The notes under the pieces were generated by a model. The model was given only the letters and a program-made list of their open reading frames with translations. It was not told where the DNA came from and did no database searches. Both the position numbers and the translations under genes were made by a program. 64,000 nucleotides of DNA from Phocoena phocoena (lineage: Eukaryota > Chordata > Mammalia > Artiodactyla > Phocoenidae): NCBI RefSeq assembly GCF_963924675.1, contig NC_089232.1, positions 47,966,522 to 48,030,521 of the forward strand, in the 5' to 3' direction. Of the stretch, positions 24,650 through 36,784 are shown in pieces; position 1 is the first letter of the stretch, and every line of letters starts with the position of its first letter.

Positions 24650-27230
24650 ATACATAAATGATATCCAGAAAAACCTGATTGTGGCTCTGGAACCACTCAT
24701 CTGTAGGAATATCTAACCTATGAAATGCAAGGTTAGCAATTGTTTGTGCATGGCAATTTGCTGGCGGTGCAAGTAAAAGCTCTCCAGGAAAGTTTTTATT
24801 TTGAGCTCCCAATTTCTCCAAGATGTCAGAAGATCCTTTCCTTTGCAGAAACTTTGAGAAACTCTTAGGAAAAAGAAGGCCTGAGTAGGAATGAAACCAC
24901 AGATTGAATTAGCTCAGAAACGTGTCCACATTGGAAGGCATTGCAGGATGTCTGGATTGCACCAGGAAGAAGGAGAGTGAGAAAGGCTTTCTCATTTGGA
25001 GACAAAGTGGGATTAGCAAATCAGTACTGTGCCTTTCTCTATCCCTTGTGTTCCCCGGTTTGATTTTTTATGTGTAACTATATTAGTAATGATTTTTTAA
25101 AGGATGTGTTTCAGTATGAGTATGTGTAAACTGTTCAGCCAAGTCTATTTCTTGATGTCATTTTCTGACCCTTGGAATCGTCAGAATTGAAATAAAAGGT
25201 AAGTGACTAAATTAGACACATTTAAAACCAAACACACTTTCATCCTGTTTGTTTAACTGAATCCCTGTTTCAACTCAGTGTGGTGTGTTTGAATAGTGAA
25301 TTATTTTTCTGTTTTCTTTTGATTCCCCCATGCATTCTTTTGGAAATGAGAATGTAGTAAAATTTATTTATATAATTTTAATAAATTGGATAAGATAGTG
25401 ATAATAGTCATGTGTTTTCAGGTTTGTCTTCTTAAGTTCCTTTTAGCACAGTCCTAGGCACAAATCTGCTCATTAACAAATGCTGGACTGGTTAAGTGCA
25501 TTTATTCCTTTGGGTGTCTTTGCTGCCTCGTTGTCAGTTTCTGCAGCAGGTTTTCATGGTGTACCCCAAGAACAGATCTAAAATTGGTGAATAAGCCATT
25601 TTGAATTCGTGGAAGTACCTATTTGATAAACTCACAGTGTTCTGGAAACTGTTCAGGGGGAAGTGTGTCTTTTTTGTTGTCCCTAATTGTAAATTGTCTA
25701 CTAATTCTTGTAAAAAAGCTCCAAATCTTCTATAATTCAGTTTGGTGTCTTGACTATGAAACACAGACAAAAAGTAAGTGTGCTCAATTACCGACTGCCT
25801 GAAAGAGAGAGTTGTCTATCGTGTGGCTGCTCTGAGGTTCAAGAAAAGCTGTTAATTCTTATTATTCCATTAGAAGCCTGGGGGGCCATATATATTAGGT
25901 GCTCCCTCCATCATCAGAAGTCTTAATGCAAGTGAGCTCTAAACCAGTGAGACAGATTGTAGTAAGTCCAGAGCAACCAGTGAACCTCAAAGAAGCAAAC
26001 ACACTTTGGAAAATATTAACCTGCCTATCAGTATTTTGTAATTTTGATTCTCATTATTTTATTTCTTGACATCGCATTAAGTACAGTTGTACAGAGCACT
26101 TAGTATATCTTTTAAAACTTTTGACTGTAATTGTGTTCCTTGCACAATTTGGTTGAAGTGTATTTTCATGGTTTAATTTGTCGTCTGGCTATTTCACTTA
26201 TAAAAGGCATCTAGGTATTAGCAATAATTAGTGCATATAAGTATTTAAAAATAAAATCTAATTTAATTATGTGAAACTTTGGATCACTTTCAATTGCCAT
26301 GGAAGATTTTATTAATTCTTTCAGAATAGATAGTAGACATACGATACTTTTAAAAATTGTCAGTATTAAAGTGTTAAGAGGTATATGCATTAAAAGATTA
26401 AAGAAAACAAAAATCACCTCAGGAAATCTTTTACAGTACACTTAGAAACAAAGGCTTTTATTTTTTCACTGAAGGAAAATGTGGTATATGTACACCATAT
26501 GCATTAGAAGCATGTTCTGGGAAGTGTGTTTTGAAATTAATAAATGGATAATTACATGAATTTTTAACTTATTTTGAAATAAGCGAATGTTTCATAAATG
26601 GCAAAGAGCTATGTTAGGAACCATGTTTTCTGTCTGAATAAATGAAACCAATACTTTGGAGATTGCACAGCCCTATTAGATTTGATACTCTGAGTGATAA
26701 AAAAAAAAACTGATGTGAAAAAAAGAATTTAGGAAGTACACTGTTAAGTAGATATTATACATGTAGATTTCATTAGAAATGAGGGGAAACCATCATAGCT
26801 TTTATATCAGTGGCTCTATTTGAATGTGTACTTTGTCCTAAGCACTTGATGGAGGATTGTTCTATTGATCTGTGAGATAATTTTATGATGTTGGATTTGT
26901 ATTAATGGTTTTTAATCCTTCAAAGTACTAGGATCGTCTCTGCAATATAATCTAAGCAGTATAATAAAAAGTTTATTCTGCCTAGTGTCTGTGTAGCATG
27001 GATGGGTTTATTATCTTGTCTAGAATAGTATCTTAGTTCTCCATTCCTGTACATGGGCAAACAGTGGTTATGATGTTGAAATGAGTAATAACAGATTATT
27101 TTTCTTGTGTCAGTTTTTGTGGATTATCGGATATTTAGGTTAAGAAAATATCTCTAACTTATTTAGTAAAAATGATTTATAAATAATAGTTGCATAATTG
27201 AACTCAAGTAGTTGACAAGTGTCTTTGATT
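24650..27230. other. Intronic unique sequence
   Basis: About 2.6 kb with no gene and no repeat I can name. AT-rich, only short chance ORFs. Confidence 0.4.
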
Positions 27231-27231
27231 C

Positions 27232-27325
27232 ATCTCTTCATTTACTCTTTCACCAAATATGTATTGAATGCCTAGTTTATGTCCAGGACTGTGCTAGATG
27301 CTAAAAATAGGATATCTTGTTTATT
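27232..27325 (-). repeat. L2 relic
   Basis: Antisense L2: CACCAAATATGTATTGAATG, GACTGTGCTAGATGCTAAA. Confidence 0.55.
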
Positions 27326-28049
27326 CTCTCTAGATTTAAGTTGCTTTGGGTAAGTTATATGTTTAATTCCAGAAGTTAGCTCCAACATCTAGTATCCAAA
27401 TTAACATTGGACAAAAATATTTTTGTTTGTAGAAGAAATTTTTGTTTGTAAAGGAAAGAGGCAGGGAAATTAAAGACCCACCATAACTCAGATGATCACT
27501 GGCCAGTGAGGATTTGCCATAAGAGCAAAATTGCCTTTTTTCGATTAAATAGTATGTAAAAAAGCCATCAGAAGAAATCTTGTAAGTAGGAAGCCATATA
27601 TAGGAAACTGATGGACTACGCAGCTCTTTTTTCAACTTTCTTTCCCTGCTGACCAATTGAAGCAGCTTTAAGTAAAAGCAAGAGTTATTTGGATTTTAAT
27701 GGATTTTAGTGCTTTAAGCCCAAAGTGCTTTTTTTCTATCACTTGACATTGTCTCCAGCGGATATGTTTGTTGTTATTTTTCAAAGTTCACATCAGAGCT
27801 ATTTGACATTTGAAATTTATCCTCTGTCTCCCTTTTAAAAATATATTGAGGTTATTATGATTTTCATACTGGTTAAATAATCTTACAAATTTGGTTAGTT
27901 CCCACATGATTGCTTGTAAGTGAAAATCTCAATATAATGACACACGATGGAATGTAAGTAAATAGCTAAATGTGTACTTTTAAGTGTGAGAGTTGTGGGG
28001 CAGTTTCCCTACACCCAGGGTGAAAGGAGTATAATAGTCCAAAATAATC

Positions 28050-28170
28050 TGTATGACAGCTTTTCCCAGTGTGTGCTCTGGGGAACAATGTTAATCGGCT
28101 TTACCCACAAACAAAGAACTTCTACACAAGTAAATTTGAGAAATACTGTGTTGGACAAAGGTGTACCGTT
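28050..28170 (+). repeat. Possible hAT-type repeat relic
   Basis: CCCAGTGTGTGCTCTGGGGA and TTTGAGAAATACTGTG resemble a degraded mammalian hAT repeat. Weak call. Confidence 0.3.
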
Positions 28171-28857
28171 TATTTATTGCAGGACATCTCGGCATCTTCA
28201 GTTTGTGATTATGCACTGTGAATCTCTGAAAGAGGGACAGAAGTGTTCCAAACATATTTGTCAAGAACTCCTTGACAAATATCTCTTTAGTACTGATGTT
28301 CATGGTGTAATATTATGTTTATAATGTCATTTGTAGTGTTTCCAAATGTATTGGTGAAGGATTTATAAAACATCTCTCATGACTAATGTACCTTGGGGCT
28401 GACTTCAGGGAGTGTTAGCCTTAGGATGGCAGTTCCACAGGCTCCCAAACCTTCCTAACCTTTCTCAAATTCTAGAATTGCTAGAGCAGCTCTGAGTGAG
28501 TTGTATGCAGTTGGCATCTTCTGAAGTTATCCCAGAGTAGATGTGACTTTCAGGGGTCTTTAAACATAGAGCTGAAAAGAGCAATTAATAATAATAATAA
28601 CAATCACAACAATGATAATATTTGCAAGTAAGCACGTGGCAGTTTTTCAAAATGCTTTCAAATCTTGAGTCACTTGATTGTTGCAGCAAATTTGTGGTAA
28701 ATTCAGTTTGTCCTGGTTTTTCTAACTTATGTCTGAGGAGGTTCAGAAACTTGTCAAGTTTTCACATCAGGTTTATACTCCATTGCCCTTACCTATTGTA
28801 TAAATAATGATTCTCTAATATAATACTCTACATTGTACTACCTGAGAATTAGTGTCT

Positions 28858-29140
28858 AGGTTAGGGATCAGCAGGCTATGGTTCAAAGTTAGGCAAACTA
28901 TTATCTGTTGTCGTATAGACCACTGGGCTAAATCTGGCCCAATGCCTGTATTTATTTTTTTAATAAAGTTTTTTTTGAGCACAGCCGTACACATTTGTTT
29001 ATGTATTGTTTGTGACTGCTTTGACACTACAATGACAGAGTTGATTAATTGCAACCAAGATCATATGGCCTGCAAATCGTAAAATATTCACTATTTGACC
29101 CTTTATGGAAAAGGTGGAAAGCTCTTTATGTAGATCGTGG
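28858..29140 (-). mobile_element. hAT-Charlie-type nonautonomous transposon
   Basis: Carries the family's hallmark words at both ends and in the middle: TAGGGATCAGCAGGCTATGG, TAAATCTGGCCCAATGCC, AATAAAGTTTTTTTTGAGCA, CATATGGCCTGCAAATC. Diverged; subfamily not assigned. Confidence 0.75.
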
Positions 29141-29639
29141 CCTGAACTAGAGGCTATATGTAGATGTTGGAATGCTGTTTATATTGCTCTGTGCTTATAA
29201 ATGTGTAATGGTTAACAGAAAACATGGAGGTAATTCCAAAAAAAAGAAACATATTTGTACTGTTAGTATAAATGACACTCATTTGTTAATTTACACACAT
29301 CCCTATGCATTAATGATGGGTTTTAGCACACCACAGTGCTAGCTGAGCTTGCATCCTTCAAGCACAGGGTTATTTAATGATTGCTGCAAGAGGCTTTAAT
29401 CACGTCCTTCTTATAGAAAACAAACAAATGATTAGCCTTTACATTACAGGCATAAACAGGAATTTGACTCATGAATTTCCTGATTATACCGCACCAGTTT
29501 GGAAATCAGTTGGCATTCAGATTCTTGCTGTTACTCTGTATACAATTTCCTTTTGCAAGATAGAAGTATAGGATGAAAAAAATAAAGTTGGGTTTAATTT
29601 AAATGTTTTCCCTATTTGCTCATACAAAATGATTTAATG

Positions 29640-29870
29640 GAAATAGAGAAATAATTGGCTGTCTCTTATATACCAGCTACATGCTTCACATTTTATATGA
29701 CTCTTACTAATTTATTCTAAGATAGCACTATGAGGTAGGTTTCATTATTTCTGTTTTAAGTCTGAGGAAATTAAGGCTCAGAATGTGAAATGATCTGCCC
29801 AATGTCACATTAGAAAGTAGTTTGTGATGGAATCCTAATTAGGATTGGAATTCCTAGTCTCTCAGCCGAG
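29640..29870 (-). repeat. MIR
   Basis: Antisense MIR: TCTGAGGAAATTAAGGCTCA, GATCTGCCCAATGTCACATT, preceded by ATAGCACTATGAGGTAGG. Confidence 0.7.
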
Positions 29871-30759
29871 GTGTGGGTTTCTTCCACCCTGACTTGTTGC
29901 CTTAGCCACAAGGCCAAGACCCGTTTTCCATGATCTCTGTAACCAGTACCTAAAATGGATCAGTTCTTCCCATTTTTTCCCCCCAAGATGTGCTTTAGCC
30001 TGTGCATAAACAATTGACAAGTTAAATGCACATTCCTGGTTTTATGGCACTGGATTATCCTGCTTACTGTTTTACCCTTGTGAAAAATCAGTTGTGAAAT
30101 AGGTCTACAAGTTTCTTTTTAATTATATCTAAACAAAAACATCCAAGCTCTGCATATTTTGAATGCTGAAGTCAATTTTGATTTTATCAGAGGTAGAAGG
30201 TGGTTCTTAATTTCTTTTCTCTGATCTCTTCCATCATTTGTCAGAAATCAAATGCCAGGGTCTTCCATAAATAAAACTTACTTCTTAAGTAATTGTCCTA
30301 AGGATTTCCTTGAAAGAATTAGAAAGAACACCTACAAGAAATTATTTCCATTTCTTTACTGTTTTCTAACATGTTCTTAGTATCTCTGCAACACATATTA
30401 TTTTCTGAGAGTTATTTCACATCGCATTTTTCTTTACCTTTTTGTAGGAGACTGATCTGGGCTAGATCATGAGTCTTCTTTTATTTTCCCGGTGCTGCAC
30501 AGAAGTCCCTCACAGACAGGAATTTGTATTGGGATGATTGCTTCTCATTCAGATCTTTACAAGACCTATGGAATATTTCCTAGGACATGATTATTGATGG
30601 AAAGAGTTACATGGAGGAGGTTAGCATTGGTTAGGGTCATAATCCAGTGCTAGGTTTTATAGAACATTTTTATTATTACAGAAGGTTCTATTGGATAGCA
30701 CTGGTCTAGAAAGAAGCCTAGAAATGTTCTTATACAGCATGTCTGGTTGCTTATGGATT

Positions 30760-30845
30760 AGTAGCTTATATATTAGTATTATGTTTTAATAGCTTAACCC
30801 CTCTGGGCCTCGCTAATTCATCTGTAAAATGAAAGTAAGATTATA
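30760..30845 (+). repeat. MIR 3' part
   Basis: AGCTTAACCCCTCTGGGCCT then TTCATCTGTAAAATGAAAGT. Confidence 0.65.
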
Positions 30846-30849
30846 TGTG

Positions 30850-32290
30850 AACTCCACCTTTATTTGATGCAGACAAATTTTGAATGTTTTACTTGCAAAT
30901 TTTGATATGTGTGGTTTCAGGTGCCCTTTTTGGGGGTGGGGCATTAGTTGATTGATTATTTTTGATCATTTTTCTCAAACGTTTCCATACAGGAATTTAT
31001 CAGCAGGAAAAATTAGAATTCCAGATTCTTATTTAAAATTCACATGAAAAGAAAACACAGATTTTACCCAACTTTGGATTATTACCCTTAGTTAAGAAGT
31101 ATGTAGCTTTGGTCTGTTTTGTTAGTTGCTTTTCGAGCAGCTTTGCTTGTTATTGATACCATTCCTTTTGGAGTTGTATTCAAAGTTGTTACCCAGAGGC
31201 CGTTTAACTAAGGTTTTATCATGTGTTATAAAAGTGGACCTTTGCTTTGATTTTTTAATGTTACACAAGGTAGTATTCATTTGTTTTAAAATTCTAAAAC
31301 TCTAAATTTCTAAATACCATTGCACTTTAAGTTCATTGTTTTTAAAAAGATAAATTCAGACAAAATTTCAGGAGCCATAAATAGGATTAACTGACAAGTA
31401 GGAAATAATTTTATAGTGTGTTGTATTTAAAGCTAGGCCTTGTATAGTAATGCCTTTATAGAAGTCACTTAAAATTTTTAAATGACTACTATATGATTCT
31501 ATACAGTGGATGATTCAGTTATTTCTGCTATATGAGTTAACCACAGTATGAAAAAGTATTCTAATCAGCATACATCCCATTGGAACCAGAAAATGTTTAT
31601 CACATTTACCAGATTAGTATCCCTAAAGGTAGTGTTTAGAAGTTACTAAAGAAAACTTTAAATTATATATTTCTCATATACATAATTGGTGTAGTTGCTT
31701 TGAACTGTTTTAATTGGATGGAGCATTTTAGTTTAGTAACTACACATCAGGTACTATAGTGACCAATTTAAGTGAAACCTGAGACTGTTTGGAACAAAAT
31801 TCAGCGAATGCCATTTTAAATACCTTTCTGATATTTAAAGTTTTTCAGTGCAAAATTGGTAGAAAAACTAAAATTTGTTTGAGATCATCTTAAAATGTCA
31901 TTAATCTAATCATATTAATGATTCACATTCCATCTGATACAAATATGTGAGCTTGACACATTTCATTAAATTAGTAAATCAAAAAACTTACCTTAATTAT
32001 GAAAAATAAACTTAATCCTTATAATTTCATTAAAATCATTTAATTTACTAAAATATTTGGTTTTATTGATATCTTACTATATATATCAATATATCTTGAA
32101 ACATTAGATTACATTTAGGAAATAATGCTCATTTTTCACAGATGATTTTTTAAAAAGAGGCTTCATAATAAAAAAACATTATTTTACTGGGGTTAACTGC
32201 ATTCCAATTTTTTTTAACTTATAATAATTTGCTTCCTACAGATATGCCAATAAGCCTTTAGGGTAAAGGTGATTAATTGGAAATTTTCTA
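30850..32290. other. Intronic AT-rich unique sequence
   Basis: Very AT-rich, with several TAAT-containing words (for example near 31905-31930) but no gene or repeat assigned. Confidence 0.4.
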
Positions 32291-32359
32291 AATCTCCATA
32301 ATATAGAGGAAAGAACACAGAATCTGGGGTCAGAAGATCTAATTTCTACCATTTAGTCA

Positions 32360-32440
32360 TTTGTTCTTCATTTAGTCCCTTGTATTTATTGTTTACTATG
32401 TGCCAGGCACTGTGCTAAGAAGAGTGGTGAAGAAAACGTT
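32360..32440 (-). repeat. L2/MIR-type relic
   Basis: TTATTGTTTACTATGTGCCA followed by GGCACTGTGCTAAGAAGAG is the standard antisense signature. Confidence 0.6.
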
Positions 32441-32580
32441 TATATTTGCAGTACATTAGAATTTAATAGTTACTTTATTCTTCAGTGGTCTTGGCCACAT
32501 CATTATGATAGTTAATAAGATTACACAAATCTAAGTAGCAGTTATTGTATTCTGCTGCATCTCCATCATCTCCTTCATCG

Positions 32581-32600
32581 TGATGATGATATCATCGTCA
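32581..32600. repeat. 20-bp near-perfect palindrome
   Basis: TGATGATGATATCATCGTCA is self-complementary except for one base pair; its central 12 bases are a perfect palindrome. Confidence 0.8.
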
Positions 32601-32882
32601 GATCTACTTAAGAAAGGACAATCCATGGAGGATTTGTTTGGAAATGCCCAATTAATGAATCTTGAACTGCCTCAAAATGATATTATAATAGAAACTAATA
32701 CCAAAGGCCTGTGATTTACTTTGCCCAAATGCTTCCAGTTGTTAAAGTTCCTTAAATATGATGTGAGAATTAAAAAGTTGGCTTTTTGTGGCAAATAAAT
32801 CCTGCCTATGAAAATGAAGTTAGTCATCCTCATCCCACATTGCTAGTTTCATAGAAGCCAAGATAGGAAATTAATTACTCAA

Positions 32883-33005
32883 TAAAATATTTGTTAAGCA
32901 ACTCCTTTGTGTACACACCATCTTAGATGCTGATCATCCTGAACAAAAGACGAGGAATAGAAAAGGCACTGCTCTTAAGCATCCTATAGTTTGTATAAGG
33001 AAGCA
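32883..33005 (-). repeat. L2 relic
   Basis: Antisense L2: AAATATTTGTTAAGCAACTC, ATCTTAGATGCTGATCATCC. Confidence 0.5.
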
Positions 33006-33875
33006 TTAATTATAATAATGCCGTGGCTAACACCAGTAAACAGGTATTATCTATACATAAAATGCTTCATACTCTGTCATTATTGAATAAGTGGTTTTAC
33101 ATTTTTTCACTGCTATGAGCCACAGCCTCTCTATGGAACAAGTCAAACATTAGCAAATGAGAAAATTAAAGAAATGTTAAAAAAAATGTATCTAGATTCC
33201 TAAAACTGATTTGTAGTGACAGAACCTAGAAGGATCCTAACTCCAAGCTCATCCTCCTTTCCAATTCCTTCTTCAGGAAGAATGAGATGAAACATTAAAG
33301 TATTGTATATTGTCAGGAAATGCCTAGATTCTCCAAGGATTTCTAGTTTCTTAAAGATTCAGTGTTATTTGTTCACCCTGACACTTTGTTCAAATAATTT
33401 TTCCTCTCTGTGACTGCTTTCATACATATTTACATGCCTTAAGGTGTTTGATTTAATTATTCTATGTTAATAGACCCATTTAAAATTATCAAGTATATTC
33501 TCGCAAACTGCATCCAGCATAGTTTCTATTCAACTCTAAGAGAAGCATATTAGCTAATAAAAAAATCAGTATTTCAAATTAGTGACTTTTCTAGTCTTTT
33601 TCCATTATGTTTTGTGAGCATTACTTGCAGCATGGCCCATTTTGAACATAATTTACTTCTGACAGCTATAAGGTACACGTTTCCTAAGCTACTAGGTACT
33701 GCCCTGAACTACATTTGCCAGTAGATATTAGCCATTCCATGTATTATACGTATTGCACAACTAGTTTTTTTCTCAGTTGTAATAATATCAGAAATCTATT
33801 AAGTTTTTGGTGTCATATTTACTATTATTTTGTACAGGTGAGTTTTCCGTAGTAATACAAGTTCTAAAATAGTAT

Positions 33876-34250
33876 TGTCATAGTTGAGGCTGCTGTCACA
33901 AAGTACCATAGAGTGGGTGGCTTATAAAAAACAGAAATTTTATTTCTTACTGTTCTGGAGGCTGGAAGTCCGATATCAGGGTGCCAGCGTGATCAGGTTC
34001 TGGTGAGAGTCTGCTTTCAGGTTGAAGACTGCTGACTTTTTGGTGAATTTTCACATGGTGGAGAGTAGAGAGGGGAAGCAAGCTCTCTCATGACTTTTAC
34101 AAGGGCACTAATTCCATTCATGAAGGCTTCACTCCTATAACCTTATATAATCCTAATTATCTCCCAAAGGCCCCACCTCCTAATATCATCATACTGAGAA
34201 GTAGGGTTTCAACATGAATCTTGGGGGTACACAAACATTCAGTCCATAAA
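33876..34250 (-). mobile_element. MLT1-type LTR (ERVL-MaLR), antisense
   Basis: Long match in order to the reverse strand of an ancient MaLR solo LTR: GGTGGCTTATAAAAAACAG, TGTTCTGGAGGCTGGAAGTC, CTCCCAAAGGCCCCACCTCC, ACAAACATTCAGTCCATAA. No internal retroviral genes accompany it. Confidence 0.8.
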
Positions 34251-34254
34251 AAGT

Positions 34255-36664
34255 ACTGAGTCAGGATGCTATTCTGGTTTAGAAACATATTTTCTTCTTT
34301 GAAATAAGATAAATAAATATCTGGTTATGTTGGATTATCCCTTTCAAGCCATTCTAATGGCAGAGGCTGGACTTAGATGTCAGATGAACTCAGGACCCTT
34401 TGGAAATCATCTATCCTTTTCAATACTTTATTTATTTACCAGACAACAGCTCATTGGGATATCTAGATTAAATGTTATTAAGATGTTGAGGCTATAAATA
34501 TATTTCTGTTTCCATTCTTACATTGACTCATTTTCTTTACCATGTAAAAATGGAGATTGAATGTCACTAACCAATCATAAATAAGAGTACTTTTCTATAA
34601 TAAAATGAACGATGTTTAATTTTATGATCAGGCCTATATTCTTTAAATACTAAAAATAGAGTTGGAAGATCCACTCAATTTTTATTCTTCACCTTTTTCA
34701 TTCTTTATATGAAACTCTTTAACCTGTTGTTTCATCTCTTAGATGTTTTTGCCACCTCCTTTTTTTTTTACTATGTCACAATTAATGCTTCCATGTTCAG
34801 GGTTATTTTTCCATTCTTCCTACTCATAGTTTTTATTTGCCTGCTCAGTGGCGCATTTGTTATCATGTCATAGCCCCTTGATAGGATCTTGGACTTTTAT
34901 AGAATTAACTAGAGGTCTGAGCTGCTTCTTTTATCCTTTTATATTCCTTGTCTCTGCCGTATTTCAGTGTTACAGAAATGTTGATCCTTTTATTTGCCCA
35001 TTCGGTTTATTTTCCTATAGTATAGTACTCAATAGGAAGCCTATTTTATAGGAAGAGAAGTCTTTGACATATAATGTAAGAGAATTCACTGTATGAGACT
35101 GTGTGATGGAGGATGCTTTTTACTAATTTGAAAACCCCTGTTGTTATTAAACTATTATGTAAAAAACATTGTCATAGACTTACAGGGAAAATCTGTGACA
35201 ATAATATTAATGACCTAATGGGGAATATTGAGAAAAGTATTGATGTTTAGGATGGATTTTATGAATTGAAGTGGTCATAATAGCATTGTATTGCTACACA
35301 TTTGGAAGCAATATATTATGAATTATAACTTGATGAGATTATTTTGAAAATTAAGTCTTTATCTTGGAAGTCATTTGGGTCAAAAAAAAAAAAAAAAAGT
35401 CTGTGTTCCAGCAATCAGAAAGCAGTTTGTACAAGCGTCAAGAAATAATGTTATATCATATTCATATTATTCCATTTTAAAAAATAAAATGAACTGTTGT
35501 GAATGATGGAATTAACATTTAAATATGCTCTACAGGAGTCCAAACATTTTTTTTCTTTATCTTTCAGAGTGCTTTCTTAAGCAGCAAATGTCCATTTCAG
35601 GACAAGATAAGATGGGGAATTATAAGGCTACCTTAAAAGCTTGTATTTGTAGTGATTCGATTTTATGGATCAGTAAATCAACAGATAAAGGGTAGATTAT
35701 TCAAGCTTATGGTCCCCTCTTCAACATGGACTTGCATTCATATGGGTCTACTTAAGTACTAGACATTAGCCCAAACATGTCTATATATGAAATTTTCAGT
35801 GATATAGAATTGGTTGTACCTATGAACAAACTATTTTATTCTTAGCCTGTAACATAAAACTGTATTTTTTTAAGGAAAATAGGAGACTGGACAAGGTATT
35901 TAGTTTTTCTTTCTTCTTGTCTATTCAAATTTTAAAAGATTAGAACTTGCTGCTTAGTTCCGAGGAGATTTACTATACAGCATGTATGTCAAAGGAATAA
36001 AAGTAATATTTTTATCAGATTTGCATTTTATAAGTAAAACGAAAAGGCAGATACACTATATGCGGCAAATTCGTATTATATTGCCTTACCCTCCAAAATA
36101 TTTGACTTGGAATGAAAGTGTTCTTTTGTCTCAGATATTATAAAAGGGAAGAAAAATTTTATGTGCCGTGAATGAAATGAACACTTTCCTTTAAATTTTA
36201 AAGGCAGCAAGAAATTATGGAATAATTCTCCCTTTTATTTCTAGTGGTTAGAATGCCCATGGGTAAACACACCTGTTCTTTGCTATTATAATAGGGCAAA
36301 GGTTTTATGAACATGTTTTTAAAATTTTTTATGGGAGATAATTCATTCTAATAGTACAGGGAAGAAGAGTGTTGGGACCTTTTTTTTTCTTCAATAAAGG
36401 AAATAGTATTATATTTTTTGACTTTATAGAGTTAACACGTAAATGCAATTAAGAAAGAAATATTTTCCCTAAATATTTCTGCCTTCTTGTAACAGCATCA
36501 AAGAAATAATGAGTACAGCCTTCATACTTCTTTATTGTATTACTTTAAAAAATGTGACAATAATAAATATATTTTGATAATAGTTCCAGGAACATCACAC
36601 CACCTTACTAGACACTTCAGCATTACCCTATGTTGTCCAAATTTTTCATGTTTATTTTCTTTTT
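34255..36664. other. Intronic AT-rich unique sequence
   Basis: No gene or nameable repeat. Contains a 17-base A run at 35382-35398. Confidence 0.4.
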
Positions 36665-36680
36665 AAAACAATTTTTTTTT

Positions 36681-36765
36681 GGGAATTGACATATATACAC
36701 TAATATGTATTAAATAGATAACTAATAAGAACCTGCTGTATAAAAAATAAATAAACTTCAAAAGA
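36681..36765 (+). mobile_element. Very short L1 3' end insertion
   Basis: Only the last 85 bp of an L1 related to the one ending at 19369 (GGGAATTGACATATATACAC, AACCTGCTGTATAAAAAATA). A direct repeat AAAACAATTTTTTTTT at 36665-36680 and 36766-36781 shows an independent, extremely 5'-truncated insertion. Confidence 0.88.
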
Positions 36766-36784
36766 AAAACAATTTTTTTTTTTG

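Noticed and set aside
33876..34250. Provirus with coding capacity
   Set aside because: Only an ancient LTR-type sequence is present; no gag, pol or env region adjoins it.
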